A DNA stretch of 64,000 bases from Apostichopus japonicus (Eukaryota > Echinodermata > Holothuroidea > Aspidochirotida > Stichopodidae): assembly GCF_037975245.1 (NCBI RefSeq), contig NC_092563.1:2657501-2721500 (forward strand). Reading direction: 5' to 3'. The translations under genes were made by a program, and so were the position numbers. The stretch's first letter is position 1, and every line of letters begins with the position of its first letter. This document shows, one piece after another, positions 24,831 to 38,949 of this stretch. The notes beneath the pieces were generated by a model. The model made no database searches. It saw only the letters and a list, made by a program, of their open reading frames with translations, and had not been told where the DNA came from.

Positions 24831-26235
24831 AAACTTACACACATATACATACACACACACGCCATCATGGGTTACGATTATCATCGAAACCAAAATGCTA
24901 AAAAATTTCTTCAAATATTTACTCAGCTAAAGTAGCTAAATGACCTATCAGTTACAGAACTTTTTTCTATATAATATTTTGCAAGATAATGAAATATCTT
25001 CGTTTTTCTTATAGATTATTTTAATTATTTTTACAAACCAATTTTTATTTTATACAGAACCATCAAGCACCACCAGTATAGAATCTCTCTGGACTTCCCA
25101 ACTGCCAATGTTATTAATCATATACAGATATATCATTCAAAGGTTTTGGAATATTTAATTACAGCTATACACTTAAAACATGTACATTGTACAATGATTC
25201 ATTTAATGGGAATACATATCAATATGCCCCCCCCAAAAAAGAAAAAGATTATACCTCTCAATAAAAAAATAAATAAATGCAGACAAAGTAAACACAATAC
25301 ATTCCCTTTGCCTATGGCCTATGCGTGTAAGTATTTCCTGCCTGGAGTCGAGTTCTATGATGCGCGTCACCTTATCACCTCTGTGGGGTACATATAAATT
25401 ACAAACTTCTTCGAAGCACTTAGCTTTTGAATATTCATGAATCATTAGAACAACGCACCCAGTTGGGACAATTTTTTCTATACTGTAGTGTCATGTCCCA
25501 CTTCAGAGCACTCGTATTGTCAGTACGAGCAGTATGATTTAATATCATGTTTCTATCAGATCAAGGTTACGAACTGTTTGTACTGAAAATACCAGTGCTT
25601 TGAGAGCATGATATTTGGCGTACAGTTTAGAGAGGTATTAGCATTAGGAAATTGTCCCAACTGGCTGAATAACGCAATCCATCATAATATGAAGGTTGTC
25701 TCGGCTTTGAAACCTTTACAAGAACTGAATGGAATCAATGATAATTGATGTTCAGTCTTGGTTTGAACGATTGCCATCTTATCGTTAGTAATTCTTGGGT
25801 AGGCTTGGTGAAAAGTTTGAGAACAAACTCAAAAGAGGAAGCTTAAATTCCAATGCTAGAATGCAACTTTGAGATTGAATGAAATAATTCATAGCATTTA
25901 CAATTCACCATTGTGCTGGGTTTTACCAAGTCAATCTTTTGCAAAATGGCATAAATTTACAAGACCTGACAAGGGAGTGGCATCGGGGGGGGGGGGGTGT
26001 TAAAGTCTGGGCCTGTGATTGGACCTGCTGTGGTTAATACCAAATATTGCCCATCAATCATCTTGGTTTGCCACATGTTTACGATTCGTACAAACTATAT
26101 CATAAAACAAAACGCGTGGATGGAATCTCTCAACTCGGTGAAATCTTTCCGTTCATTTCTTTCCTATTTTAATCGTTCTTTAAAGAATTTAGTTTTTCTT
26201 CCCGCAACGTGATAACTGTCTTTACCCTTTATAGT
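24831..26235. other. Spacer between the tandem repeat and the HSF 3' end
   Basis: No exon or known element recognised. It begins with an (AC)-rich stretch (24835-24862) and contains a 13-G run at 25985-25997. The two flanking genes (P450 on plus, HSF on minus) converge on this region. Confidence 0.45.
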
Positions 26236-26241
26236 TTTATT
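26236..26241 (-). promoter_or_regulatory. Candidate HSF polyadenylation signal
   Basis: TTTATT on the plus strand, AATAAA on the minus strand, about 610 bp after the HSF stop codon. Assigned by motif and position only. Confidence 0.5.
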
Positions 26242-26851
26242 CATAATAAACAGCATATGACATACAACATGATATGACCTTTTCACAGCTGGATATTGAG
26301 TTTGTGTAAACTTTGTGCTTAACTACGACCAAGTTTTGTGATGTTCACAGACAACCACATACTCCTTAATCAAATTAAGTCATCTACAGTATTACCACCA
26401 GTTTGGCTATATCTATATCACAACTTATGCACCAGTAGCTTCATCCAATACAGAATCAATGTTCTTTCTCCCACAACCTTATTGCATAATTTACACCATT
26501 CATGGCGCGGATTTCGTGGGTTAGAGAATAGGTCATTTTTTTCAGGTACCAAAGCATTCTCTCAACCACAAACTCTGGTTTATACCCCCCAGATTACAAA
26601 AAAATTCAATAGCCATATCTTCTACCCCTCCCCCTCACCTTACAAGTGGTAGAGGAAGGAACAACCTGTCTAGAAGCGAATTATGCGTTTACTCCCCCTA
26701 ACACTTATCCTCCTTAAGTTCTCGTTCACAAAGTTACACTTTTTGGTGTTGAATATAACTCAGACAAAGTCGTGTCGACGGTGCAAATTAAAATGTTTGT
26801 ACCCATTTATGCAGCTTTACAATCCAAAACGAAAAGGTTGGACTTGGTCCT

Positions 26852-29800
26852 TTAGGTGGCCGCAGACTCGTCCTCATTGAGCTGGTCACTCGTGACGAGA
26901 CACTTTGCGTCTTCGTCTAATGATGTCAGCAGCAAATTTTCATCCTCCTCTGAAAAGATGGTTGATGGTAACGTGTTTTCAAAACTGGATGGCTGCTGAT
27001 ATTGGACTACTTCTGTTCCTGTCGGGGAGAGAAGTGTTTATAAGACTATGTTTCATGGGTTGTTCTTCAGCAGGGATCTAACAGTACAGTAGATACCATC
27101 CTAATGTGAATTATCTATCCTGAATGGGGACCTCTAAAGGACTTTGTACAGTGCTCTAACATATCACAATCTAAGTGCTAGCTGTGAAAGTACATTTCAA
27201 GAGATCTAGTCATCAATAATTACGAGAAGAATCGCAGGTACAAGTCCAGTGTCTTCCATTTCGGTGACTTTAGTCACTATTTCACTGACGCTCAAAGCTT
27301 AAACTCGGTTAGTGTGCATGATTGAAAATAAACGTCAGAGTGGATTAGAGAATGTGCAGGTGCTTTGACCAGGAGCTTTGACCGTCTGAGATTCCTGAAA
27401 AGAAATTTTCAGTGATTTCAGAGACGGCAGCTCGTGGAACTTTTAAGGACCAGCGCCCTCTATTCATGAAATTCATTCTTTAAGATAAAATTGATTTTGA
27501 TATTTTACCCTTGATGTTACTTGTATTTGGAATATTCAAGCCATTTGATTCGACCAGTGTTTCAAGGAAATCCTGTTTGGGTGAGAAGATAACAGGGTTA
27601 CTGATAAGGCAGGAGTAGAGAACCATCTTGCCATTACAGTTAATAACGTCTCTTAAATTTTAATCGTTCCCTACATTTGCAGTTTCAAAGTTTTCACATC
27701 ATCCGCATCTCGGTTACAATACCAAAATTCTTAAGGGATATTTCTGGGGACAGACCCTGTAATATATATTATCTCATGGCAAAATTAATCTTCAAAACAA
27801 CTTTCGATTGCCAAGACTTACAGCCGTCCTGTCCATTTTATCGTTGAAAATGGAATGCTTGTTGTTTAACTGTCAATGCTTTTTTAATTTAAAATCTCAT
27901 CGGAAAAAAGAAAGGAAAACACTTTCTACTTCTTTTGACGAGACTAATCAAGACATTTGAAAATAGAGAGGACCGTGACATGTATTTATCTCGGTATAAG
28001 TTTAAACAAAAGATGATGATAATTATAATAATCACCAGCAGTTATTTTGACGATGCTTAAGCGACCACCAATGGGGCTTATGGATTACAAAGTTACACTT
28101 GGAGTGGCTTCCAATTTCAACATTTTTAACTCAAATCTGGGGTGTGAAATTACTCCTTTAACTTTAAGTAGCATTTTAATCATGTCCTTGAATTTCGTAG
28201 TTTCCTCTCACTTATACGCTCCTTAAACGATTTGCGTAATACTCACATTGCTGCTATCAGCATTGTCTTCTGTCCGAAAGATCTGTAACAAAGCATGAAA
28301 ATATCTCACGATAACAATCACATATTATTATTATTATAATAATTATAATGATGACAATGATAATAATATCGGCATAGCTAGAAAGCATTTATGATACCAT
28401 GCTAACCCAGCCACATTGGCATCAGCGAGAAACCACTTGGCTTATAACTTACACTTCACCTAGGGTGACTATTATTTATTCTTTTAAGCTCATTTCAGAT
28501 TTTTTTTTACAATTTGAAAGACCATTTCAGGTTGGAAAAGCTTTTGGTTTCTCCTGAATGAAAAAAACCTACCTTACTATTGCACTCACGTAAAAATAGT
28601 TTCTGTAAAATCTTACGAGTTTGATTATTGTTAGTTGCTTATTGTTAGTTGATAATTGTTAGTTGATTTATTTATTGAGATAGCATATCTGTCAGTCTTG
28701 TTAGTGGAAATCTAAAAAAACAGTGTCATGACAACTGTGATGTAATTATAATTAATTATGTTATAGTTATATTTTGACTGATTGAACTAAAAACTCTGAG
28801 GACGTGATCAAGTTTTTGATGGTTTCAAACCTAGCTTATTTTTACAGACACAAAACATATATATGTCATGCTGAAAATGTATAGGGTGGGTGGTCTTCAT
28901 CAGCTTGGAGTGCTGCCTCCTTTTTGCAATTTAATGGCCAATGTGAATGTCTCCCTTGTAAGACTGAATGTTGCAGACAACTCACCTCTGAAATACTTCC
29001 CAAATTCAGTCTGGGCGATGTCTCCAAAAGCTTCTAAGTAGAGACAACGTTTTATTCCAATGTACTGATATTCAAAAATGTCTTATTTTGTCTTTTCCAA
29101 ATATTGACTGTTTTGGCCCCTGTAGTGCCCATTCTAATTATTCACTTCCCACCGTATGACAAAATCTTACATTTCAAATTTCCATTCTTGTTTCATCTTT
29201 CTCTCTCGACAAATAATAACTTGTGGTTAAATGTGTACATCAACATCAGAGAGAAATACCTTTGATCCTGTTCTCTACTATTTGTAAGTTTAATCCAAGC
29301 ACCTATCAGCAATTCAGACAATTAGTCCAGTTTCCACCTATGTCATCCTCCTAGCCGTCCATCCCTCGCAATGTCCCCCCTCCCCCCCCACCGGCCCCCA
29401 TTCCACCAGGAATTGTTTGAAAGTCTGGACTGATAGTATAATACAAGCACCTCCTTGTAATCGTAGACAATAACATACAATGTGTAAAACATATCAAGCA
29501 AACTCCATCACCACGCAGTGTCTTTTCTCCTTCATGACAAAGAAAGATAGCACAACCTGTGAGGAAGAAATGAAACGCATGATCTGACCACATTGATTAC
29601 ATCCAAAATACCAAGAATCGTTGAGCTACTTACATCCCAAATATTGTCAACGCTGAGTCTTGGTGAGTTTTCGAGAAGGGTCTGAATGTATTCGAGGTTA
29701 TTCTGAATGCCTGTGACTTGGTCGCCGATCTCTTGTCTGAGAGTGAAATTAAAGACAGTTCTTTCAAATAATACTCAGTCATATAATCAGTTGTTTTGAA

Positions 29801-32800
29801 AAAAATCAAATCTAGCCATCATCAGCACCGGTAGTTCAGTCAAATGAACCACTGAAGTTTAAAGACTTCATACAACATTGGCTTATTTGAAACCTCTTCA
29901 AATGTGGTAATTAAAGTGACTTTCATGAAACGTTCAGGGTCATTTTGTTTCGGAGGCGGGACGGGGGGAGGGGGGGGGGAGAGGGGAAGGATTCAACAAG
30001 TAGAGGGCAGGTATGTCATATTTATTCCCATCCCTACCCCCAGGAACATCTTAGATACCCAACCACTGTCGAAATAACAGATCAACTTTACTAAGAGGGC
30101 TTTCCGATTTTCTGCTTGATGTAAGCGAGTAGACTATTTTCTAGGCTGATGGAACGGAGGAAATCCCCTTTACAAAATAGCACACAACGAGAGGAAATGC
30201 CGCCAATGACTAGGTGAGCAGAGTGAAGAGAAAGCTATACTGATGAACCACTCTCAAATTTATGCCAGAGTTCATTCTCATGCAGAAAGTGAACAAAAAC
30301 GGTCGGTACAAAAACATTTAAGCCTCAAATTCCTTGCAAATGATGGAAACTAGAGACCACTTTCCTTGATCACGTTTTCTTCTCTTTTTATCCACCTAGC
30401 AACTAAAACCAACCTTTGCTCCTCCACAGAGAGCGCCCTCTGCAAGGCGGGAGGGCCCGAGACAGACGGCTGTTCCTGTGGTACGTGAGGCATCAAGAGT
30501 CGACTGTCGTTTGTAGCCGAGATGGACACTGGCAGGATTTGGCCAGTATCCTGCGTGACTGGACTCTCATTATCCAGCATGTCCCCTCCTCCTCCTCCGC
30601 CAGGGGATGTGATGATGGGTACCTCACCGACCGGATCCAGCTCCAGATCTTGCTCAGAATTATCGAAAGCTGGGAAGATGGAGAGTCCCAGGTCCTCAGT
30701 AGGTGACAATTCTGAAGTGGTCCCTGGCAGCACATCGGGTGGTACGTCTTCCATTTCCGATAACGTCGCACCACCCATGAAGAATTGCTCACCCGTTGGC
30801 TAGAGACAAGGCAGAAAAGCAAAAGGAAGTCAATATACCACCTGATAATCACTTCTCTTGAGAGTCGATCAAGAGACAAATAAACACAAATTTCCATTAA
30901 AATGGATGCCATCCGATACTTTCAATTGAAAATGGCAAATTAAACTGAAGTGATCAACCATTGCAAACATAAAGACCAAATTCTTTATTGATATTCCTTG
31001 TGCTTTTCTGATGTTGATACTACTACCACCACCACCCAAAGGCAACTTCATTCAACCCCTTCATACTCCTCCCCCATGCCCTTGTTTAAGTGTTTTGCAT
31101 ACCTCTGTATCGGTGTCGAGAAAGTCTTCCATCTGCTTGGCATACTTGGCATTGCTTGGTGCCCCAACTGTACTTCCAATCATTGGTAATCTTTAAGCAA
31201 AATACAAATTGATTTGAATTTTGAACTCTTTTATTTAGGCCCCAAAATCAGTAAGTCTACTCCATGTTCATGTCCTACCCCTATGTAAGCCCCAACACCC
31301 CCAACCCACCCCTCTACTCTCCCTGCTTGGACCTCCACCACTAATGCAGTTCTGTGCCACTAGGGATGTGAGGTGGGCAGCAATTTGAACAAACATTCTC
31401 AGTGTGTTACATGAATGGATAAGATAATGCTTGGTTTCTGCATCTAACTAATACTAATGCTAAAAGTGACTGGCTGACAATTGTGGACGAGTAGATCATT
31501 TGAATATCATTAAGGATTTCCATGTGACCACTTCATTTCTAATATTTTTCAAAATATTTTATCATTAAACTTGCCCCCCCCAAAGAAAATACTAATAACC
31601 CCCCCACCAAAAAAAAACAACCCACGAACAAATATGTTTGGTTGCCTATAGGTCCACATTTTTTAAATTTTTGAATTATTGCTTGAATCTTTTAATCTGT
31701 TCACAAGTTTAGATTTAAAAACTTAAGCTCACTGTGTCCTCTTTAATGGGTTCTTCTGCTGAGCCAAGGTCAACAAGAACTGAATCAGTCTGGTGACTAT
31801 CTTCTGCTGCTGTTCGTGCCGTTTTCGGAGATAAATCACCTCCCGCCACAGAGCCTCGTTTTCCCTACGATGAGACGGAGAGGTGCAAGTTAAGTTAACA
31901 GGAAAAAAAAGTGACGCGGGGGGGGGGGGAGGAGGGGCATGTGCCCTCCCAAAAATTCTTGAACATAATGTTACTTCAAGTTGCAAAATATAGCACCAGA
32001 TTGAATCTAAGGACCTTTAATTAATCATAACTAACTACCCTCTCCCCCTTAGACCCCTTCCCCAGGACAGCATTTACAAATAAAATTTGTGCCCCCCTAA
32101 TTAAGTGCTGTGCCCCCCCCCCCACAAGATTGAAATGTCTGGTGACGCCACTGTCGACAATCCCCCAAATCACCAACCCATCTGAATTGTAAGACATCTC
32201 TCATTCACCTTTCTATATTCTCCAACTTGCCAGTGATGCCGGCCTGTTTCGTTTTCATATGCTTCACGTCTTTCAGAATCGAGTTGACACCTTCTGAATG
32301 TAGACGAAGGTCGTCTTTGATTGGTATCTTTAGCAAAGAAGAACAAAGAAAAAGGAATGAAAATCCAAAATCCATTCAGTTCCATTTACACAGTTGATTT
32401 TTTTATGGCGCGAAAGACAACTGGTAATCTCAATACCATAGCCCAAGTTTGTTGCAAAATGTCTCTTCTTGTGCTAAAATCTACGGATGCACTTTTCTGT
32501 AGGGCCAAGTTCTCATAAAATGAAGTATCCCAACCGTAACACAACACTCGCAAACTACTGTACGTCAACGAAGATTAGCAATTGGAGCACACAAAGTGGG
32601 TTTACATTGCAATCGATTGTTTGAAACACTGTATGAGTAAATTGCATACTGTATAAGATGCAAGATCACATCAGTCACAATGACATGCACTGATGAATAT
32701 TCATAGAGAACATCATCTATATATGCATACATGAGTAAAACATGATCAATGGAACTAAGGACAGGTGTCACCAAGCTGATATTACTGACTGGTTCAAGTC

Positions 32801-35800
32801 TCCAAGTCTGCCTAAAAGAGCCAAAAATTAACATAAATTACAAAATCAAATAATGACACGTGAGAGGGCCAATCTTCTAAAATGATTCTCAAAATGTCAC
32901 ATTTATGCTAAAACATGAAAACCAGAGAAAAAGGGTCTTAAAAACACCACTGTTAAAGAGCTTGAGGCAACTACCAAACACCATACCCAACATAATCACT
33001 AAACATATATATTCAAACTTTCAGCAAAAATCAAAACTAACTGCAGGAACTAACAAGTACCTTTAATTGAGGAAAAAACCGTTCATAGTAATCTCACCTG
33101 TGACATCCACTATGCAGAATTTTTTAAACCCCTTCTCTCCTTGGTAGTCTAACCAATGGGAACCAACCAAACTAGGTTTACAGAGATTTAGTTTCTAACA
33201 GATTTTTTTTTCTATTTTAGAAAATTGAAAAATTGTAAAAATGAAAGGAGACCTCTATACCTTTCTCTTTATCAAAGCAACCTCTTTTTCTTTTCCTTTC
33301 AAAAAATGTGGATGATGAAACTCAATCTGATTTGCAGCTGGAGGTCTTATCAACCCTCCTTGTTCAGGTTGAAATTTCTTTCTGAAGCCATCTGTTTGGA
33401 CAAAACAACAGACCTGTCAATTTGTTTTATTCAATATGCAGGCCATACAAGGTTTGGTGAGTTAGGGGTGGGGGGTTGGGGCTACTGCCCAGGGATACTG
33501 GGGTTTTAATTAGGTGTCCCAGACTATGGGCAAGGATGTGACAGGTCAGAGTTCTAGTCTACCAGCGAAATTCTTTATACACCCAAGAAGGCACACAGAA
33601 GTTAGGAAGACTTCAAAGATGGGGCGGAGGATATAATTGTCCACGGATGTAAATACGATGGATTTTTTTGAGAGAAGGAATTGGTTATGTTTCTTATGCA
33701 ACATCTATAAGGTTTTACTCCACAAATGAATACACCTCCATCGATCTTATGTGTTTGAATAAATGTGACAACATATAATGTCTGAAACTTGCAGAAAGGT
33801 TGAAAGAAACATTGTCATGGCCAACAACAATATTTACAGCAGGCATTATCTACTGTAGGCATGGCCACATTTGCATTTTGTCAACAAGTTAAGAACACAG
33901 TGGTCTATGTCATCAACGAAACACAACCACTCCTCCCTCGCCCATCTCCAAACAAAGTACATAAAAGCTCAATTTCCAAATTTCAGCCAAACTATGACAA
34001 TAAAATTAGAACTCACACATGTTAAGCTGGCGAACAAAGCTGGGCATGTTGTTATGCTTGAAGTACTTTGGCAAAACATCCTTTGCAAACTGGCTTTGGT
34101 CATACACGATGAAGCTTGTACCATCCTGAGACGAAAAGAAAAAAAAGTCATTTGATGAAAAGAATTGATATTAATATAATTGGTATTTCAGCCACAGGCA
34201 GGATTTAAGAGCAGGAGTAATTTACGATAAGCTATGTGTCTTAATATTACTCTGTACCAGTGGCAGCAATGAACCGCCTCAGAAGTTCCATGTGAAATAT
34301 TTGCATTTACAGATCACGCCGACATTTATCATAATCTTTACAGCTCGAAGAAATGCATTTTATGAAGTAAATGTAAGACTTTGGTGTTATTTTAAGATGT
34401 GGCAAATGTGACTATACCATAAATATTTAAGCTTCTTATCAAAATGAGTTGAAAATTCTTTTTTTCCTTCTTTATGTAGATCATATTCTTCCAATCTTTA
34501 CTTTGATGAAGCCTTAAACTCACAATCAATTTCTTGGCAGTTAGAAATAGATCCAATCTGGCAAATTTAATTGAGAAACAAGGTACGGTTGCTTGTTCGT
34601 TAAATATCACCTGAAGCATTGCCCGTCATTTCCAAATCTCTCTAAAGTTTTATCGGGGAACAATGAAATGGCTGGATGATGAAAAAGGGTACGGTTTCAA
34701 CCAAATATCACCTACAACGTGGCAGAGGCTTGGCCTTTGGAAATGTTTCTAAAGCTGCTGGATAATTCAACATTCTTCTGCTTTTAATGATCTGCATTTT
34801 TCTTTACATCAGTGACAGAATTATTTGGAACAAGCATCCAACGGAAGGCACTCTAGTCCGTTTTGCATATGCTCTATGAATTTCGCAAAGAACGCAATGG
34901 CAGACTACCTGCCATGCTAACTGTAGCTTGAAATAATTTGACTTTTAATGACACTTTTAATGACCAGTCTATTAATATCAAATTTATTCTAACCGAATAT
35001 TTACTAATGATCAGTAACTGACGATTTTCTGAATGCAAAATCAAGGAGGTGTGATTAATTTCTTGGGTGTATAGAACCAACAGGCTTTGTTGTTCATTGC
35101 CACAGTTTATATGAGTACACTGCATTATTAAATGAAACACTACAGTACTGTACTACTAACAGGATTTTCAAGCATCGACCATTGTTGTGGACAAGGTTCT
35201 TCAAGCTTTATTTATACTCCACCATGTTTAAATGGTTTTCAAACTTTGCTCTCTGTTGGCCTACACAGAATACAATATTTAAGGAGTATTTGTAACAGAG
35301 TCAAACTGTTGAACTGTTTACAGACATGATTTTTCTTCAGTGTACTGCAATGACCCCTACATGTTCTAGCCTTCAGCTAACAATTCATTAATGCTAAATA
35401 ACACAGTGTTGAGAAAAGGACCCTTCCTTACATTGTAAGTGGAGTGTTTTACATCTAAATTACTCTATACAAGTGTAACTTGACAATATTATAATATTTT
35501 GGACAACCTAAAGTTCTTCAAATTTGGAATGTGGATAACCTAAACATGAAATAGTTTAAAAAATTATTCTTGCACATAGAGATTTGAAGCATGGGTGGGA
35601 TTGGAGAACATTGAGTACAATTATATCCAGCCTTTCAGAGAAAAAAAAAATCAGTAGAAAGGTGTATTCCCAGTCTAGTTCACCGCAGCTATGACTCTAG
35701 CAAATAAAAAGTACTCTTCCCACCATGAGTCTGATTCCACTGTAAAAAACAAGAGCAATGATTTATCTCCATGCTTCTTTTCATAAAGACAAAAAAATGA

Positions 35801-36565
35801 AAATAATGATTTCCTTCCTTCTCAAGGAAAAGCATACTGTTAGGAGGCAAACATATGTTATATCTTCGGGCAGAGCTCTCACACATGAAATGTGATTCTC
35901 ATGTTAGACCATAGGGCCTAGGCCTGTACTGTATTGATGTGCAACTCCACAGCAAATGGGCTGGATCCACTCCTTTGTCAAGTCATAGATCCTCTGGCCT
36001 TTCTACACAGGTTCAGTCCCATATCTAATTCAGCCAGGAAGAGTTTAATCTGCCCTCCCCTGTTCTTGAAATCCTGTGAACACCACTTTCAGCCTTAGTC
36101 TAGACTAGGTAAGGTTATTCAACTTCAGCTGTTTTAACTTTCCGATTAGTCCTAGGAATAGGCCTAATATGCCTTTTTCCTACGTAACTCCCACTATTTA
36201 ACATTGCTACAGAAAAAAAAGTTCAAGCGAATAGTAAGAACAAAGGTACCCACTAACTGTAAAGATGGCACCCACAGTGAGTACATATTAGTTTTTACCA
36301 TGACTGACAGTGAGAGGAATAACACTAGGCTAGGTGTAGGCTGATCACTACATGCATCATATGACTAGTCTGATAATGTTAGGATAGACCTGAAACGACA
36401 AGGGAGAAATATATTTTTGAAGGGCTACTGTCACTAGCAGCGTGTTACCTGATTCCATTTAATTAGTTTGTCTGTTTCCTTATCTTCTACTAGCATCCAC
36501 AGTTTTGTAATAAAAGCAGGAATTGGTGCAGGTCCCCCTGCAGTCGATGCAGCTTGCGAGGTCAT
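26852..36565 (-). CDS. HSF: Heat shock transcription factor, HSF1/2/4 type (12 exons, 499 aa)
   Basis: HSF trimerises under stress and binds nGAAn arrays in heat shock gene promoters. Minus-strand exons, 5' to 3': 36565-36449, 34125-34017, 33391-33261, 32327-32209, 31864-31733, 31190-31103, 30799-30414, 29736-29634, 29033-28986, 28282-28247, 27572-27509, 27018-26852. Phases match throughout. The winged-helix DNA-binding domain spans about residues 14-119, with [20 protein letters not shown] as recognition helix and turn, and EQGGL in the wing. The HR-A/B coiled coil is about 125-200 ([20 protein letters not shown] then LIQFL). An HR-C-like stretch follows in exon 8 ([12 protein letters not shown]), then an acidic C-terminus. 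An in-frame stop 9 bases upstream supports the start. Human HSF1 has 529 aa. Which vertebrate paralogue it matches cannot be told; it may precede their split. Exons 9 and 10 are 48 and 36 nt, both phase 0-0. Confidence 0.95.
33098..33109 (-). other. Possible 12-nt HSF microexon
   Basis: Between HSF exons 3 and 4 the minus strand reads CTGCATAG, then twelve bases, then GTGAGATT, a good donor. The twelve bases would add four residues (WMSQ) in phase 0 between the DNA-binding domain and HR-A/B, where this protein is shorter than human HSF1. The upstream pyrimidine tract is poor, so this is only a candidate. Confidence 0.2.
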
Positions 36566-38949
36566 TCTGAACTGCTAGGAAGCGGCGAAGTGTACAATAA
36601 CAAGTTGTGCTTGCATTCGCCAATGCCCCTGTGTGGCTGCCTATCTGTTTTGATTGTGAAATCTTACCGCAAATATTCAAGTTCATGTTTGTAATGCTTT
36701 TGTCATTTCCATAGTCAACGTTGTTCAGATAATATACAAGATAAGTGCTAAAAGCAAGACAAGCAAAATGCCACTTGGGATACAAATATCCCTTATTTGC
36801 TCGTTATTATGAATACTGTCGTGTTTTTTGTTTTGCTAATTTAGTTTTGGGGCAGGTGGGGGAGACACACGGGTATATAGTCCTACCATGGTCCTACTGA
36901 GCAGGGCTTTTGAAGGTGTCAAAGGGTATTATGTTCTTGGTGAAAGAGACAAGCTGGTATGCATTACTTTTAATAAGTTACTTAATTGAGCATTACTAAA
37001 TACTCATATTTGACGTGCTAGACCACAAAAGTGCATCTCATTAATAAGAATTGCCATGTTGATATATGATAGTACAGGACAGTTATAACTATCTTTAGTA
37101 ATGGCGACTATTACGTGTTTAGTGTTATTAACGTATGGTTCATGTTAATTCAATAAAAGTATTACGTAATTGTTGTATTTGTGTCAACTGTTTGTATTTT
37201 GCACTCGAGAAACTCACATAGAAACTTTACATCTCTACATCTTTCTTATCGTTGTCTCCCGACACACTTTCCGAAGCCGGCCATAACACGGTTCACCCAT
37301 TATTGGTGAGGTAAGGGACGTTCTGACTGGTAAGCATTGGTGACCTACCATGTGCAAACGGCTATGCAACAGTATAATGTATAATAAATATGCAATGGTT
37401 GATTGATTTTCACAGTTCATTCGTTAAAGCAAACTTAATGCTCCCCCTCTCCCTCAATGACAGTTTTTATGTTGGATGTGGGGAATTTAGGCGAACGCCG
37501 GGCTGCTACTTGGACGAGTAGATGTAGCCGCCTTGTGTCACGTAGAGTAAAACGGCTCGCCATATACGGAACAACACACAAGTGAGTTTGAGGTGTGATT
37601 GCGTCAGTCAAAGTATCGCGGAACTAGGCCTAACAGCAAACGCTTTGCACGCAAATCTGATACTTCTGGTAATCATCGTTTGTTTGTCTTTCATTTTCAC
37701 ATGACGTTTATTATCTTTGTATGTTTATAAAATAATGCATCTAACAAAGCAGTGCTTAATACTATATCAAGCAACTGTCCGACAGTCGCACTCGAGCTTG
37801 TTTAGGGGCCAAATCATTTCAGCGTAGGCCTAGACTATATAGGCTATGATATTAATGTTACTTGTTAGTATAAAGTTGTGGTACTGTGGTTCACTTACTA
37901 CTTAGTGGTAAAAGTTATTTTTGAATACTACACCACTGTGGTTATAGTGTAGCTGTTGAAACTATAAATGTGCTCGTATGTCCCACAACATGAGAGCTGT
38001 ATCTGTGACTTTGTTATCTGAACATGTCCATAACTAATTCACATTTTTAAGAAAAGTCACCCAGGAAACAACCTGGGCACGACTGATCCGCTCTCAACCC
38101 CAGTCCCCTTGCATCAGGACTGACTCTGTGATCATCGTCAGGTGTGTATCACGATTCCCCTCGAAGGGGAACATATACTACACATGATCTTAGTCAAAAC
38201 TAATTAATGATAGCAATTCACAAGTTTGCAGTTTCAATTTACTCTGTTGTTTACCCACAATGCATATTCTTCAAGTTTCTTGAGAATGACAATGTATACA
38301 TAGTAAAGGCTTCATAATTGACACACCTTCGTAATTGATGCACCCTCAAATATTACTAGCAATGATACAGCAGGCAACCTAAACTTACTGCAGCAAAGCA
38401 GAGTTACATATTTCATGAGTTTGAATCCATTTCGTAAAAATAACCAAAATTACCTCAACATGATACCACCACTCTCTGGAACCTGAACTTAGGGGCTCAG
38501 TCAGAGCATAGCAAACAGCATCCAGAGTCAGTGGATGACATACTTACACAAAAATTACATTTAGCTTATCGACTTTTTTGGTCCAAAAATTCTGCTCAAT
38601 TGTACGTTGTGTTGGCACAGAACAATAAATAATTACATTTCTGAGGAACTGCACATATAAAAATGTATATATACAGTTGAGTGATTTGGATTTCTCCTTG
38701 ATAGACATTGTTGATCAAATTCTTTACTGTGTCAGTTATGAGCCCACGGTGCTACCAGTTTTGAAAGTGCCAATATATACCGTTGTTAATACTGTGTGAT
38801 TACTTAATTGCAAATTGTGATTACACATAAGCTACCAAAGTATTTTGAGGGTCAATGAACTTAATGATGAGACTGATAGTCTTCTCATTCACACTTTTGA
38901 AAATTGAGGTCATTAAAAACCACACAAGTTTCATTTCATTTTACAGATC
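36566..38949. promoter_or_regulatory. Divergent promoter region between HSF and TCF25
   Basis: The two genes start away from each other, with 2.4 kb between start codons. The TCF25 start codon lies three bases after an acceptor (TTTTACAG at 38939-38946), so TCF25 has an upstream non-coding exon. A possible end for it is the donor GTGAGT at 37582-37587, downstream of the relatively GC-rich patch 37490-37560. No TATA box or heat shock element array was clearly seen. Confidence 0.5.

Noticed and set aside
30416-30803. Plus-strand frames of 93-96 codons
   Set aside because: They are shadows of the large HSF exon 7 on the minus strand, which has matched splice phases and family similarity.
37235-37420. 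A 61-codon minus-strand frame in the HSF-TCF25 interval
   Set aside because: Short, no domain, and no splice signals linking it to either gene.
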